From the NCBI GenBank assembly GCA_028875075.1, contig JAPPGF010000036.1:107217-171216 (forward strand): a DNA stretch of 64,000 nucleotides, written 5' to 3'. Shown in pieces: positions 8,315 through 18,213 of the stretch. The notes under the pieces were generated by a model. It made no database searches and was not told where the DNA came from. It saw only the letters and a list, made by a program, of their open reading frames with translations. How positions within the stretch are numbered: position 1 is the first letter of the stretch; each line of letters begins with the position of its first letter. Position numbers and translations under genes: made by a program. The stretch comes from Gemmatimonadota bacterium. GTDB taxonomy: Bacteria; Gemmatimonadota; Gemmatimonadetes; Longimicrobiales; Gaopeijiaceae.

Positions 8315-9415
8315 TCACTCGTCGTCCAGTGTGATTAGTCCCTCTTGGATGGCCGCCCGAATAAACGCTTCGGGATCCTGAAACGGGATCTCGACTCCGC
8401 GCTCCTCGTTCCACCGCTCCGCGAGGCGGCGCATGTAGCGCGCTAACGGTTCATGGTCGAAGCCCGCCCCGTCGCGCATCTGCCGGACGATCTCGTGCCA
8501 TGGGCCCTGAAAGACGTAACCGTTGGGCAAGCGCACCTGATGATGTGACACGTCCCCTACCTCCTGGCCAGAATCGAAGAGCTCACGCTGGCTGGGGTGG
8601 CAAGGCTGATGATTGCGACTGCCGTTGAACTCGGTCTCAACCTCGGCCAAGAGCAAGTCGAGGGGATCGGATACGGCCTCCAGCTCACGCAGCCGCGCCT
8701 GCCAGGGAAGTAGCTGCGCATCGTCTTCCTCCAGCTGACAGAGGGCGCGCTTGAGTTCGATTGTTCGCCACACGGCGAGTGCATCCCAGTGGTCTGCAGG
8801 CGGAACCCGCTCAAACTCCCGCAGGGAACTCTCCCAATCTCCTAGGTCGTATAGTAGGTGGCTCAGGTAAACGCGCGCTTCATGCAGTTTGGGATTCAAT
8901 CGAAGTGCAAGCCGGATCTGGCGTCCCGCGCCTACTTCGTCGCCGAGCCGATGGAGCGTATAGCCCAACGCGGCAGCCGCCTCGGCGTCGTCCGGCCGAC
9001 GCGTAGTCGCATTGGCGAACACGTCGCGGCACTCCGAGTACATCCCCTCACGATAGAGCGCACGACCCATAGTCAGCATCAGATCCACATCATCGTACCC
9101 CGTCGCCTTGACACGTCCGAAGAAGAGAAGCGCCTGGTCCCGGTGCCCCAACCGGAGGAACGCCTCGCCCACCCCCACTAGCGCCTCCTCATGCCCGGGA
9201 TCAAGCACGAGCGCTCGCTCGTACGCCTGCTGAGCCCAGGCAAACTCCTCGCGCGCAAGCCGTGCATACCCGAGCCCGACGTGCAATTCCACGGCGCTCG
9301 GATAAAGCGAAAGGCCCTCCTTGAGTATCTCGAGGGCCCCTTCGTAGTCGCAGTCATCCTGGAGCTTACGTGCGCGCTCGTCGTACTCCTCTGAGCTGAG
9401 GAGTCTCTTTGTCAT
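8315..9415 (-). CDS. TPR-repeat protein, cytoplasmic
   Basis: 366 residues with no signal peptide. About five tetratricopeptide repeats fill residues 10-200, with the alternation of small and large residues seen in YEGALEILKEGLSLYPSAVELHVGLGYARL and its repeats. A C-terminal part without repeats (YVFQGPWHEIVRQMR, RYMRRLAERWNEE) ends in acidic LDDE. TPR proteins scaffold protein complexes; the partner is unknown. The start has GGAGG 9 nt upstream. Upstream at 9531-9579 lies one copy of a dispersed repeat also found in front of rho. Confidence 0.85.
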   Translation of the reverse strand: MTKRLLSSEEYDERARKLQDDCDYEGALEILKEGLSLYPSAVELHVGLGYARLAREEFAWAQQAYERALVLDPGHEEALVGVGEAFLRLGHRDQALLFFGRVKATGYDDVDLMLTMGRALYREGMYSECRDVFANATTRRPDDAEAAAALGYTLHRLGDEVGAGRQIRLALRLNPKLHEARVYLSHLLYDLGDWESSLREFERVPPADHWDALAVWRTIELKRALCQLEEDDAQLLPWQARLRELEAVSDPLDLLLAEVETEFNGSRNHQPCHPSQRELFDSGQEVGDVSHHQVRLPNGYVFQGPWHEIVRQMRDGAGFDHEPLARYMRRLAERWNEERGVEIPFQDPEAFIRAAIQEGLITLDDE

Positions 9416-9530
9416 CGCGGAGAACCTCCGGGACGAGATGGAGCTGTGGGGGGTCGAAACGAACCTAATGTGGCGACTGTCACGATACCACCCCGAATCT
9501 TGTCAAATCACGAAAGAGCCTGAGGTGGGC

Positions 9531-9579
9531 GCGTGATTGCAACGAGAGAGGAGCCTCCAGTGGGGGGCGCGGCGTTCAC
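9531..9579 (-). repeat. Dispersed repeat, copy 1 (upstream of TPR gene)
   Basis: This stretch matches 41822-41871 at 41 of 49 aligned positions with a single 1-nt gap; both begin GCGTG, share ATTGCAAC and AGTGGGGGGC, and end TTCAC on the plus strand. Weaker similarity appears to continue toward the minus-strand gene. Both copies lie upstream of minus-strand genes (TPR gene and rho). Read on the minus strand the shared part could encode VNAxPPTxGxSLVAI. Confidence 0.65.
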
Positions 9580-9708
9580 AGGGGGGCGGTTCAGCGCTTC
9601 CTGGAACAGGCAACATACCTCTCCGGGACCCAGGTCAGACGCGCTCGCTCGCAGTCCTGGGCAAGAACGACGATTGACAGGCACTCTCCACGAACGATAG
9701 GCGGCGCA

Positions 9709-11271
9709 TCAGCCCGTGCTTAACCCGACCCGAGGGAAAAGGGGTTCGCCCTTTTTCACGCGCCTGCCGCCGAGGCGCATGGCGGAGGCTTCCCGGAGCG
9801 TTGGTACTCGATCCAGGCCCATGCGGGTGGCAAGTTCCCTCATCTTGCCTGGGCAGGCTGGCTCGAAGAGCGCGGCTAGCACGGCGAGCGTGCGGACCAG
9901 CGTGGCGAGCGTCTCATCCAATTTGGCGGCCTGGGCGGGATCCGACGCCTCCTCCTTGGCGTGAGTCCAGGGCTCCCGTTCCTCAACGTATCCATTCGCG
10001 CGGCGCGCCAGCTCCATCGCACCCGCCAGGGCTTCGTGCAGGCGGAAGTCTGCCACAGCACCGGAGACTCGGGCGAGCGTCTCGGCAATCTGCGGGTCCA
10101 GCCCCCCTCCTGCGCTGTCGGGCACTCGGCCATCCCTGTACTTCTCAGTCATCCCGAGGGTGCGACTGGCCAAGTTGCCGAGGACATTAGCCAACTCCTC
10201 GTAGCGGATGACGAAACGGTCGGCGGTGAACGATGCGTCCTGTCCGGTCGGCATTTCGCGCAGCAGGTACCAGCGCACCGGGTCAGTACCGAAGCGTCCC
10301 CGGAGCTCAAGGGGATCCACCACGTTCCCGAGTGATTTCGACATTTTCCTGTCACCGAGCACCCACCATCCGTGCGACAGTATTCCGGCCGGTAGAGGGA
10401 GGCCTGCCGCCATGAGCAGGGCGGGCCAGTAGACGGCGTGGGGGGTCAGGATGTCTTTACCGATAATGTGCAGGTGGGCGGGCCACCATGAACCGGTTGT
10501 GTCCTCAAACCCCTCCTCGCCCGGAGGTCCATCCACGTCAATAGCCCCCGACGCAGTGAGGTAGTTGATGAGCGCGTCGAACCAGACGTATGCGACGTGG
10601 TCGCCATCGAATGGCAGCGTGATGCCCCACGGAAGTCGTGACTTCGGCCGTGAGATGGACAGATCCGCGAGCGGCTGGGCCAAGAAGCCGAGCACCTCGT
10701 TTCGCCGCATTTCGGGCCAGATCCAGCGAGGGTTCTCCTTAATGTGCCGGATCAAGCGATCTTGGTAGGCGCTCATCCTGAAGAAGTAGTTCTTCTCGTC
10801 GATCTTGTGTGTCGGTCTTCCACAGTCTGGACATGTACGGTCTAGACCGAGATCCTTTTCTGTCCAGTACCGTTCCTCGTACACGCAGTACCAGCCCCGA
10901 TAAGCCCCCTCGTAGATCTCTCCTCGGTCCCACAGGCGCTGAAGGAACGCCGTCACTACACTGACATGGTCCGCATCGGTGGTGCGGATGAAACGATCAA
11001 ACGAAATGTCGAGCTCCTGCCAAGCCGCACGAAAACTCACCGCCATCTGATCGCATAGCTCACGGGGGGTGAGGCCCCTGCGGCTGGCCTCTTCAAACAT
11101 CTTCTGTCCATGTTCGTCGGTGCCGGTCAGAAAGAACACTTCGCGTCCTTGCTGACGCCAGAAACGAGCAAGCACGTCGGTCAGGATGGTCGTGTAGGCG
11201 TGCCCGATATGGGGATCGCCCGAGGCGTAATATATGGGCGTCGTGAGGTAATAACGCTGAGGGCGGCTCAC
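9709..11271 (-). CDS. metG: Methionine--tRNA ligase
   Basis: Charges tRNA-Met and the initiator tRNA. The class I signatures HIGH (residues 21-24) and KMSKS (309-313) are intact, with TDEHGQK at 51-57 and a zinc knuckle CPDC (147-150) in the connective insert. At 520 aa it is the short form, without a C-terminal tRNA-binding domain. It starts at GTG 11271, overlapping the ricT stop by GTGA, so the two are coupled. A terminator is not obvious in the 290 bp after the gene. Confidence 0.97.
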   Translation of the reverse strand: MSRPQRYYLTTPIYYASGDPHIGHAYTTILTDVLARFWRQQGREVFFLTGTDEHGQKMFEEASRRGLTPRELCDQMAVSFRAAWQELDISFDRFIRTTDADHVSVVTAFLQRLWDRGEIYEGAYRGWYCVYEERYWTEKDLGLDRTCPDCGRPTHKIDEKNYFFRMSAYQDRLIRHIKENPRWIWPEMRRNEVLGFLAQPLADLSISRPKSRLPWGITLPFDGDHVAYVWFDALINYLTASGAIDVDGPPGEEGFEDTTGSWWPAHLHIIGKDILTPHAVYWPALLMAAGLPLPAGILSHGWWVLGDRKMSKSLGNVVDPLELRGRFGTDPVRWYLLREMPTGQDASFTADRFVIRYEELANVLGNLASRTLGMTEKYRDGRVPDSAGGGLDPQIAETLARVSGAVADFRLHEALAGAMELARRANGYVEEREPWTHAKEEASDPAQAAKLDETLATLVRTLAVLAALFEPACPGKMRELATRMGLDRVPTLREASAMRLGGRRVKKGEPLFPRVGLSTG

Positions 11272-12128
11272 GGGACGCCGTGGCCTTCCTCAGTGCGAGC
11301 AGACACCTCTTCTTTGAGTGCGCTTAGCGGGACGATGCGACGCATGCCCTCGTCATCACGCAGGGTAACTAGACTGCGCCAGATGTCGACGGCCACCACG
11401 CGTTCTCCGCCTCTGGAGGTCTTGAGCTTCTTGCCCTCCCGAGGGAAACGGCGCCTTGCTTCGACGTACGCGCGATGTTCATACATCAAACAACACATAA
11501 GCCGGCCACAGCAGCCCGAGATTTGAGCTGGATTGAGTGAGAGGCGTTGATCCTTGGCGAGCTGGAGGCTGACTGGTTTCAACTCGGGCAGCCAGGTTGA
11601 ACAGCAGAGCTCCCGGCCACAGCGACCGACCCCTCCTAGGAGCGCCGCTTCGTCCCGCACACCGATCTGTCTGAGTTCGATCCGCGTCCGAAACCCGCGC
11701 GCGAGATCGCGCACGAGCCCGCGGAAGTCAACACGCCGCTCGGCCGTGAAGTAGATCATGAGCTTGTTGCGATCGAACTGCCACTCGGCTTCGGTCACCT
11801 TCATCTTGAGGCTGTGCTTCCCGACCAGCTTACGGGTCTCGCCAAGGACCCGTTCCTCGTCGCGGCGGAGCGAAGAGAGTCGTCCGACCTCGTCGGGACG
11901 TGCATGCCGTAGGATGCGCTTCTCCGGGACTGGTGTCGCGCAGCTGCCCGAGGATCCGCACTTGCGCTGAGCGATCGCGCCCAGGGCGCTGACCGTACCC
12001 AGGTCTTCACCCCGGTCGGCCTCGACGACAACGTGATGGCCTGGGGCGAGTTCGTTTCCCGCGTAGGTGAAGTAGTCCTTACGGGTCCCCTTGAACCGGA
12101 CCTCAGCGAACCCCGGGTTAGTTGCCAT
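11268..12128 (-). CDS. ricT: PSP1 / RicT-like regulatory iron-sulfur protein
   Basis: 286 residues of the PSP1 (YaaT/RicT) family, which in Bacillus joins RicA and RicF in an Fe-S complex that affects RNase Y. Cysteine clusters KCGSSGSC and CGRELCC plus SGCCGRLMCC are conserved and can hold iron-sulfur or zinc. The family signature ELCCSTW is followed by LAKDQRLSLNPAQISGCCG. I chose ATG 12128 with AGGTG just upstream; a GTG two codons earlier is possible. It sits between accA and metG, coupled to metG. No RicA or RicF partner is visible here. Confidence 0.9.
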   Translation of the reverse strand: MATNPGFAEVRFKGTRKDYFTYAGNELAPGHHVVVEADRGEDLGTVSALGAIAQRKCGSSGSCATPVPEKRILRHARPDEVGRLSSLRRDEERVLGETRKLVGKHSLKMKVTEAEWQFDRNKLMIYFTAERRVDFRGLVRDLARGFRTRIELRQIGVRDEAALLGGVGRCGRELCCSTWLPELKPVSLQLAKDQRLSLNPAQISGCCGRLMCCLMYEHRAYVEARRRFPREGKKLKTSRGGERVVAVDIWRSLVTLRDDEGMRRIVPLSALKEEVSARTEEGHGVP

Positions 12129-12178
12129 CGGCACCTAGTCGTCAGTGATCCGGGCCGTCTCGGGCGGGCACGCAGGAC

Positions 12179-13060
12179 CTACCCTTGCGGGTGTTGGTCT
12201 GCCTGTCGCCACGCCCCCATCGCCTCGAACTTGGCTCGGCGGCGCTCGATCAGTTCCTCGATGCCATGGCCTCTGACGTCGGCCAGATGCCGCAGGAGCG
12301 CATCTCGGAGCCCAGCCGCCATCGCGTCCCAGTCCTCGTGCGCGCCGCCCAAGGGTTCCGCCACGACCTCGTCTGCAATCCCGAGCTTCAAGAGATCGCG
12401 GGACGTAAGCCGCAGTGCTTCTGTCGCCTGTTCACGATACTCGGCCGATCGCCAGAGGATAGCGGCGCAGCCTTCGGGCGAGATGACCGAATAGATGGCG
12501 TGCTCAAACATCAAGATGCGGTCCGTCACTCCCAACGCTAACGCCCCTCCGGATCCGCCTTCGCCAATAATCGCCGAAATGAGTGGCGTCCGCAGCCGCC
12601 CCATTTCCCGCAGGTTCATAGCGATGGCCTCTGCCTGGCCGCGCTCCTCAGCCCCAATTCCTGGATAGGCCCCGGGCGTGTCGATAAGCGTGATCACGGT
12701 GCGACCGAATTTCTCTGCCTGGCGCATGAGCCGCAGCGCCTTGCGGTAGCCCTCCGGGTGCGGCATGCCGAAGTTTCGAAGCAGGTTCTCCTTCATGTCG
12801 CGGCCCTTCTGGTGGCCGATCACCATGACTGTCTCGCCGTTCAGTCGAGCCCATCCGCCCACAATCGCTTCGTCGTCGCGGAAGCCACGGTCACCGTGCA
12901 ACTCCACCCAATCGGTGAAGCACCGCTCGATGTAGTCCAGCGTGTAGGGACGCTGGGGGTGACGTGCTACCTGCACCTGTTCGATCGGCTTGAGGGGTCT
13001 GGCGATGTCCTCGCGCAGCCGCTCTAATTCGCCGTGAAGCACTTTGATCTCATCGCTCAC
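12179..13060 (-). CDS. accA: Acetyl-CoA carboxylase carboxyltransferase subunit alpha
   Basis: The AccA half of the carboxyltransferase that makes malonyl-CoA for fatty acid synthesis. Seen in order: [55 protein letters not shown] and the oxyanion region [14 protein letters not shown]. At 293 aa it is slightly short at the N-terminus but otherwise complete. GTG 13060, with a G-rich site (AAGGGGGG) 4 nt before it, fits better than the upstream GTG 13093. The frame continues upstream ([21 protein letters not shown]) as far as a stop; that may be a relic of the preceding gene. It leads an accA-ricT-metG unit. Confidence 0.95.
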   Translation of the reverse strand: MSDEIKVLHGELERLREDIARPLKPIEQVQVARHPQRPYTLDYIERCFTDWVELHGDRGFRDDEAIVGGWARLNGETVMVIGHQKGRDMKENLLRNFGMPHPEGYRKALRLMRQAEKFGRTVITLIDTPGAYPGIGAEERGQAEAIAMNLREMGRLRTPLISAIIGEGGSGGALALGVTDRILMFEHAIYSVISPEGCAAILWRSAEYREQATEALRLTSRDLLKLGIADEVVAEPLGGAHEDWDAMAAGLRDALLRHLADVRGHGIEELIERRRAKFEAMGAWRQADQHPQG

Positions 13061-13797
13061 GTCGCCCCCCTTGCGGTCGGCTAGGTCGAGCACGACCTCG
13101 ATGCTGTCCTCGGTCTCGGTGACATCTCGCTTGAGGCCCGGTGGTGTAAAGCAGTCGAACGAGGTTCTCTAGTTACGGAATCGTGCAGAGTCGCCGAGTC
13201 GTATAGTAACGGCCCCCTAGCCATGGGGGAAAACAGCCTGGCCTGCGTGTGACCGGCGACGGTCCGATACGGGATCTCGGGTACCCGGTACTCCTTGAGT
13301 GGTTGGAATCAGCGCCTCGGAGTTCGCTCGATGAATACCGTGCCGGGTGGGTTGAGACATGAACCCTTCCCACGTCATATGGTCGAACATCTGGATTGAG
13401 GACAAGAATAGCTGGCCGTGTCCAGGATGCCGCGCGGCCGATGATGGAATTCAAGCTGACCCCGAGCGGGGAATACACACGTTGTCGGCGAGTGCATCCC
13501 GTGATGGGAGTTACGGGCTAGACTACACCGGCCCGCGCAAGAGTTCATAGGGATCCGGCACAGCGAACTTGACACGCGTGCGCCGATAACGTTCGGATGG
13601 ACATGGACAACCAGGAGAAGTGTCGCGGCGTTCGGTTTCTCCGACGGCCGGACTTCCCGGGTGGGTGAGTGCTGCCGATGTGTGCAACCAGGATGGATCG
13701 ATGCGGAGTCACTCAGTCCGAGTCATCTTAACCAGGGTTCTTCGTGCCCGCTGTGACTAGCGTCGGCACGGGTCTCTGATGCGGCAGAAGCCGTGAC
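13061..13797. other. Non-coding region upstream of accA
   Basis: 737 bp between divergent genes without a protein I can recognise in six frames. Short open frames exist on both strands but lack coding character. dnaE is a common upstream neighbour of accA in other bacteria, yet no dnaE sequence is seen. The promoters of accA and of the DUF2784 gene should be here; a TACTAT at 13206-13201 on the minus strand is a possible -10 with no good -35. Confidence 0.4.
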
Positions 13798-14205
13798 GTG
13801 ACCGTCGTGTACGCTTTCTTGGCCAACTCTACGTTCGCCTTACACCTGGCATTCATAGGGTTCGTCGTGGTGGGCGGACTATTTGTGCTCCGCTGGCCAC
13901 GCGTGGCGTGGGCGCACGTCCCCTGTGCGCTCTGGGGGGCGTTAGTGGAGCTGCTCGGGTGGATCTGCCCGCTCACCCCGATCGAACAAGCGTTCCGGGC
14001 GCAGGCGGGGGAGGGTGCTTTCGGTGCATCCTTTCTGCAGCACTACGTCATTCCGCTATTGTATCCGGGGGCGCTGACCCGTGAGATCCAAATCGGGCTT
14101 GGGCTGGGCGTGGTTCTCCTTAACGCGCTGGCATACGGATGGGTGTGGCGCCGGCGCACAGCAAGGCGTCGCGAGCGGGATTCCGCGTATGCGGGCGGCC
14201 AGTAG
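13798..14205 (+). CDS. DUF2784 membrane protein
   Basis: 135 residues with three to four hydrophobic segments and the family marks HLAFIGFVVVGGLFVLRWPR, PCALWGALVELLGWICPLTPIE and LQHYVIPLLYPGALTREIQ. These match DUF2784, a family of small inner-membrane proteins of unknown function. The start is GTG 13798, with only a weak ribosome site. The C-terminus is arginine-rich (WRRRTARRRERD), consistent with a cytoplasmic end. It precedes the succinate dehydrogenase genes by about 250 bp; a functional link is not implied. Confidence 0.88.
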   Translation: MTVVYAFLANSTFALHLAFIGFVVVGGLFVLRWPRVAWAHVPCALWGALVELLGWICPLTPIEQAFRAQAGEGAFGASFLQHYVIPLLYPGALTREIQIGLGLGVVLLNALAYGWVWRRRTARRRERDSAYAGGQ

Positions 14206-14457
14206 CGCCCGGCTCGGGATCCCAGCGCCGGTCTCCTCGGCTCTAGACGCTCGTCCGGTAGCAGGCTGGTTCACTGCCGGTGTGGGCTGTGTGGCTCCGC
14301 AGGATGCGCCCTACTTCTGAGACTTCCGTTCGTCTTCGGCGACCAACAGGCCTTGTGCTTGTCACCTTTGCTTCCCGGCCAGACGTTGCCCTATCATTGG
14401 CGCGCCGATCCGGTCACGTCACCTGCGTCGATTCCTTGTCTTTCTTCGGCGACCCTC

Positions 14458-15270
14458 ATGAACGAAACCGCTGTCTCCTTACTCAAGTTGCCGCGCAGCA
14501 GCTTCGGCGAGACTTCGCGCAGGGACGCGTGGTGGGTCAAGCCGCTCGCTGTCTTGATCGGCCTTTCTGCCTTCATCGTCTACTCCACCTGGGCCGCGTT
14601 TCAAGGCGAACACTACCACTTCGGCAACTACCTGTCCCCGTTCTATTCGCCTGAGCTATGGGGCGAGTCGCACCACGCATGGCTAGGCGGGCCACGACCG
14701 GCGTGGTGGCCGGGCTGGCTCCTCTTTTCCCCGGCGCTCCTCATCCTGTGGGCGCCGGCCGGATTCCGGCTCACCTGCTATTACTACCGCGGAGCGTACT
14801 ACAAGGCGTTCTGGGCAGACCCGCCGTCGTGCGCCGTGGGCGAGCCTCGCAGTGGGTACCGGGGCGAGAGGTCGTTCCCGCTGATCTTCCAGAATGTTCA
14901 CCGCTACTTCCTCTATTTGGCCCTCGCGTTCCTGGTGGTTCTCTCGATCGACGCTTGGAATGCTCTCTGGTTCGAAGATGGTCTGGGGGGTGAGGCGTTC
15001 GGGATCGGCGTGGGCACGCTCGTTCTCACCGCGAACGTGATTCTGCTCGGCGGCTATACGCTGGGCTGCCACTCCTTTCGCCATCTGATTGGCGGGCGGC
15101 TCACCCGGATTTCGAGTAGGCCGCTACAGTACAAGTGCTACACGGGTTGTAGCGCGCTCAACCGGAGACATCAGCTCTGGGCCTGGATGAGCCTCTTCTG
15201 GGTTGGCTTCACCGATGTCTACGTGCGCCTTTGCTCGATGGGTGTTTGGACCGACTGGAGAATCCTGTGA
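14458..15270 (+). CDS. Succinate dehydrogenase membrane anchor (Sdh1 type)
   Basis: 270 residues with about five membrane helices. The stretches AAFQGEHYHFGNYLSPFYSPE, APAGFRLTCYYYRGAYYKAF and SFPLIFQNVHRYFLYLALAF match the single-polypeptide anchor seen upstream of SdhA in mycobacterial Sdh1 (Rv0249c type). It should hold haem and pass electrons from succinate to quinone; His residues in HRYF and GCHSFRHLIGG are candidates for haem ligands. ATG 14458 is chosen over the frame opening at 14353, which adds a segment without character. sdhA follows 72 bp later. Confidence 0.85.
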   Translation: MNETAVSLLKLPRSSFGETSRRDAWWVKPLAVLIGLSAFIVYSTWAAFQGEHYHFGNYLSPFYSPELWGESHHAWLGGPRPAWWPGWLLFSPALLILWAPAGFRLTCYYYRGAYYKAFWADPPSCAVGEPRSGYRGERSFPLIFQNVHRYFLYLALAFLVVLSIDAWNALWFEDGLGGEAFGIGVGTLVLTANVILLGGYTLGCHSFRHLIGGRLTRISSRPLQYKCYTGCSALNRRHQLWAWMSLFWVGFTDVYVRLCSMGVWTDWRIL

Positions 15271-15342
15271 TGGAATGCCCGGTCGGGGTCCGCATCACCC
15301 TGCGACTGGCGTCGAACTACCGAGACCAGAAGGGCTGAGGAG

Positions 15343-17163
15343 ATGGCAGTACATCAAGTCCACGAATACGACGTTCTGGTGATCGGCGCCGGTGGCGCCG
15401 GGTTGCGAGCTGCTGTGGAGGCGGCTGCGGCCGATGTCCGCGTGGGTGTTGTGTGCAAGTCGTTGCTCGGCAAGGCACACACGGTAATGGCGGAGGGCGG
15501 TGTGGCAGCTGCACTAAGCAACATGGATGAGCGCGACAACTGGCAGGTCCACTTCGCTGACACGATGCGCGGTGGGCAGTACTTGAACAACTCACGAATG
15601 GCGGAACTGCACGCTCAGGAAGCGCCCGCCCGGGTGCGTGAGCTTGAGGCATGGGGGGCACTCTTCGACCGGACACCCGACGGCCGGATCCTCCAACGCA
15701 ATTTCGGCGGCCACGCCTACCCACGCCTGGCACACGTCGGCGATCGCACCGGTTTGGAAATGATCCGTACGCTCCAGGACCACGGCATCCACGCTGGCCT
15801 GGACGTGCACATGGAGGTCACCGTCACTCGCCTGTTAAAGGACGGACAGCGGGTGGCGGGTGCCTTCGCATACGACCGCGAACGCGGGCGTTTTCTTGTG
15901 TTCCAAGCGGGTGCGGTCGTCCTTGCCACCGGGGGGATCGGGCGCTCCTACCGTGTCACCTCGAACTCTTGGGAGTATGCCGGAGACGGCCACTCGCTTG
16001 CCTATCAGGCGGGTGCCGAGCTGATGGACATGGAATTCCTACAGTTCCATCCTACTGGCATGGTGTGGCCCCCAAGTGTACGCGGGATCCTCGTGACCGA
16101 AGGCGTGCGCGGGGAAGGCGGGGTGCTTCGCAACAGTGAGGGCCGCCGTTTCATGTTCGACGACATCCCCGAAGCGTACAGGCCGCAGACAGCTGACTCC
16201 GAAGAGGAGGGCTGGCGCTATACTCAAGGCGACAAGAATGCGAGGAGGCCACCTGAGCTGCTCACCCGCGACCATGTCGCGCGCATGATTCTACGTGAGG
16301 TACGCGAAGGTCGTGGGAGCCCGCACGGCGGTGTGTTCCTGGACATCGCTTGGATTAAGGGCCGTGTACGCGACGGAGCAGGGCACATCAGACGCAAGCT
16401 CCCGGGGATGTACCATCAGTTCAAGGAGTTAGCCGAGTTGGACATCACTGAGGAGTCGATGGAGATCGGCCCCACCACGCACTATGCGATGGGCGGAGTG
16501 CGCGTGGACGCCGACACGCAAATGTCTTCGATCCCCGGACTCTTCGCCGCAGGCGAGTGCGCAGCCGGGCTTCACGGTGCGAACAGGCTGGGTGGCAACT
16601 CGCTCTCCGACCTGCTCGTGTTCGGACAACGCGCGGGCAAGTGCGCAGCAGAATTCGCTTGCGCGCAAGGAGAATCCTACGTCCCCGATGATCAGGTGCG
16701 GCAGGCCGAGGCCGACGCGCTCACTCCGTTCAAGAGGAAGGCTTCCGACAGTGGCGAGAACGCCTTCCAGATCCAGTCAGATCTCCAGGATCTGATGCAG
16801 GACAAGGTCGGGATCATCCGCTCGCCCGATCTGCTCGCTGAAGCCATCGAGGAAATTGTCACGCTCAAGCGGCGAGCAGCAGCCGTCGCGGTTACTGGCA
16901 ATCGCGAGTACAACCCAGGCTGGCACACCGCACTAGACTTGGAGAACCTGCTGACGGTGTCGGAGGCGGTTACGCGCGCTGCGCTCGAGCGAAGAGAGAG
17001 TCGTGGCGCACACACGCGCGACGACTATCCAGGCAAGGACAGCGACTGGGGAACGGTCAATCTCGTGATCACCAAGGGTGAGGACGGGGCCATGAGGCTC
17101 CGGCGGGAGCGCGTGCCTCCGTTGCGTGGCGACCTAAAGGCTATCATCGAGGAGATCGGCTAG
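15343..17163 (+). CDS. sdhA: Succinate dehydrogenase flavoprotein subunit
   Basis: Oxidises succinate to fumarate in the TCA cycle, with covalent FAD. The dinucleotide motif VIGAGGAGLRAA is at residues 13-24, followed by AEGGVAAALSN, the substrate-site FLQFHPTGM, RGEGGVLRN and the capping helix HYAMGGVRVD. ANRLGGNSLSDLLVFG near residue 415 is strongly conserved. The length of 606 aa is normal. It is preceded by AAGGGCTGAGGAG and followed after 2 nt by sdhB. It belongs with the Sdh1-type anchor. Confidence 0.96.
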   Translation: MAVHQVHEYDVLVIGAGGAGLRAAVEAAAADVRVGVVCKSLLGKAHTVMAEGGVAAALSNMDERDNWQVHFADTMRGGQYLNNSRMAELHAQEAPARVRELEAWGALFDRTPDGRILQRNFGGHAYPRLAHVGDRTGLEMIRTLQDHGIHAGLDVHMEVTVTRLLKDGQRVAGAFAYDRERGRFLVFQAGAVVLATGGIGRSYRVTSNSWEYAGDGHSLAYQAGAELMDMEFLQFHPTGMVWPPSVRGILVTEGVRGEGGVLRNSEGRRFMFDDIPEAYRPQTADSEEEGWRYTQGDKNARRPPELLTRDHVARMILREVREGRGSPHGGVFLDIAWIKGRVRDGAGHIRRKLPGMYHQFKELAELDITEESMEIGPTTHYAMGGVRVDADTQMSSIPGLFAAGECAAGLHGANRLGGNSLSDLLVFGQRAGKCAAEFACAQGESYVPDDQVRQAEADALTPFKRKASDSGENAFQIQSDLQDLMQDKVGIIRSPDLLAEAIEEIVTLKRRAAAVAVTGNREYNPGWHTALDLENLLTVSEAVTRAALERRESRGAHTRDDYPGKDSDWGTVNLVITKGEDGAMRLRRERVPPLRGDLKAIIEEIG

Positions 17164-17165
17164 AC

Positions 17166-17960
17166 ATGGCTGCTACAACTATCGCCGCGAACGCCAGCCA
17201 AGGTTCAAGACGGACTTCCTTCGAAGTATGGCGCGGTGATGCGGGAGGCGGCGCATTTCGCACCTACGAGGCCGAGATCTTGGAAGGAATGGTCGTGCTC
17301 GACGCACTCCACCAGATCCAGAAGGAACAGGCCCCTGATCTTGCGGTGCGCTGGAACTGCAAAGCGGGCAAGTGCGGCTCTTGCTCGGCCGAGGTGAACG
17401 GACGCCCGCGCCTCACCTGCATGACGCGGATGTCTGATCTCCCGGACGACCAGCCCGTGAGGGTGGAGCCGATGCGGACATTCCCCTTGATTCGCGATCT
17501 GGTTACCGATGTCTCATGGAACTTCGAGGTCAAGAAGAAGGTGAGGCCATTCAGAGCGCGCCCCCCGGACGCTGACGACGGCACCTGGCGGATGGACCAG
17601 CGTGACGTCGACCGAGTCATGGAGTTCCGGAAATGCATCGAGTGCTTCTTGTGTCAAGATGTCTGCCACGTGCTGAGGGAGCATCACTATCACGATAGTT
17701 TCGTCGGCCCGCGTTTCCTGATCTATGCCGCGGCACTCGAGATGCATCCTCTCGACACTGAGGACCGGCGTGAAGACCTGCGTAGGGACTACGGCATCGG
17801 ATACTGCAATATCACCAAGTGTTGCACGGATGTGTGCCCCGAGCACATCACGATCACTGACAACGGCATCATACCCCTGAAGGAGCGTGTGGTGGATCAC
17901 GCGTACGATCCGCTGGGAAAACTCGTGCAAATCGTGTTGAGGAGAGGAAAGAAGGAGTAG
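17166..17960 (+). CDS. sdhB: Succinate dehydrogenase iron-sulfur subunit
   Basis: Carries electrons from SdhA to the membrane anchor. The 2Fe-2S ligands form C-x4-C-x2-C-x11-C (CKAGKCGSC then LTC); the C-terminal half has CIECFLCQDVC and CNITKCCTDVCP for the 4Fe-4S and 3Fe-4S centres. The Pro that usually follows the last Cys of the first C-terminal group is His here. At 264 aa it is of normal length. It starts 2 nt after sdhA and ends the operon; a GC-rich hairpin at 18095-18114 may stop transcription from both sides. Confidence 0.95.
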   Translation: MAATTIAANASQGSRRTSFEVWRGDAGGGAFRTYEAEILEGMVVLDALHQIQKEQAPDLAVRWNCKAGKCGSCSAEVNGRPRLTCMTRMSDLPDDQPVRVEPMRTFPLIRDLVTDVSWNFEVKKKVRPFRARPPDADDGTWRMDQRDVDRVMEFRKCIECFLCQDVCHVLREHHYHDSFVGPRFLIYAAALEMHPLDTEDRREDLRRDYGIGYCNITKCCTDVCPEHITITDNGIIPLKERVVDHAYDPLGKLVQIVLRRGKKE

Positions 17961-18094
17961 TTGGAAAACGCCAACGGTGAACTCGATAAGCCGGGGCCAG
18001 ACACGCGCGCGAGGGCGCTACGGAAGCGGAGCGACACTTGGGGTGGGCTCCGTTGTCGTTGCTTGACTGAAGCCGACGTTGGGGCACTACGACC

Positions 18095-18114
18095 GGGCCG
18101 GGGAGCCTCGGCCC
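18095..18114. terminator. Hairpin between convergent sdhB and uracil-DNA glycosylase genes
   Basis: GGGCCGGG pairs with CCTCGGCCC around a GAGC tetraloop: eight base pairs including one G-T. No T tract follows on either strand, so it may be a bidirectional or Rho-assisted terminator. Confidence 0.4.
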
Positions 18115-18213
18115 CCGCGTGATGACGGCGCACTCCTGTGCTGGAACCGGTTTACGATAGGCACCATGCAGCGTCCTCGTGTGTGCCCGCCCCCGCCTCC
18201 GGGCGCGTGGCCC

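Noticed and set aside
9531..9579. CRISPR-like repeat, since ATTGCAAC resembles repeat ends
   Set aside because: Only two imperfect copies, 32 kb apart, with no spacers or cas genes.
14353..14457. 35-residue N-terminal extension of the Sdh membrane anchor
   Set aside because: Residues have no similarity to the family, and the ATG at 14458 starts where relatives start.
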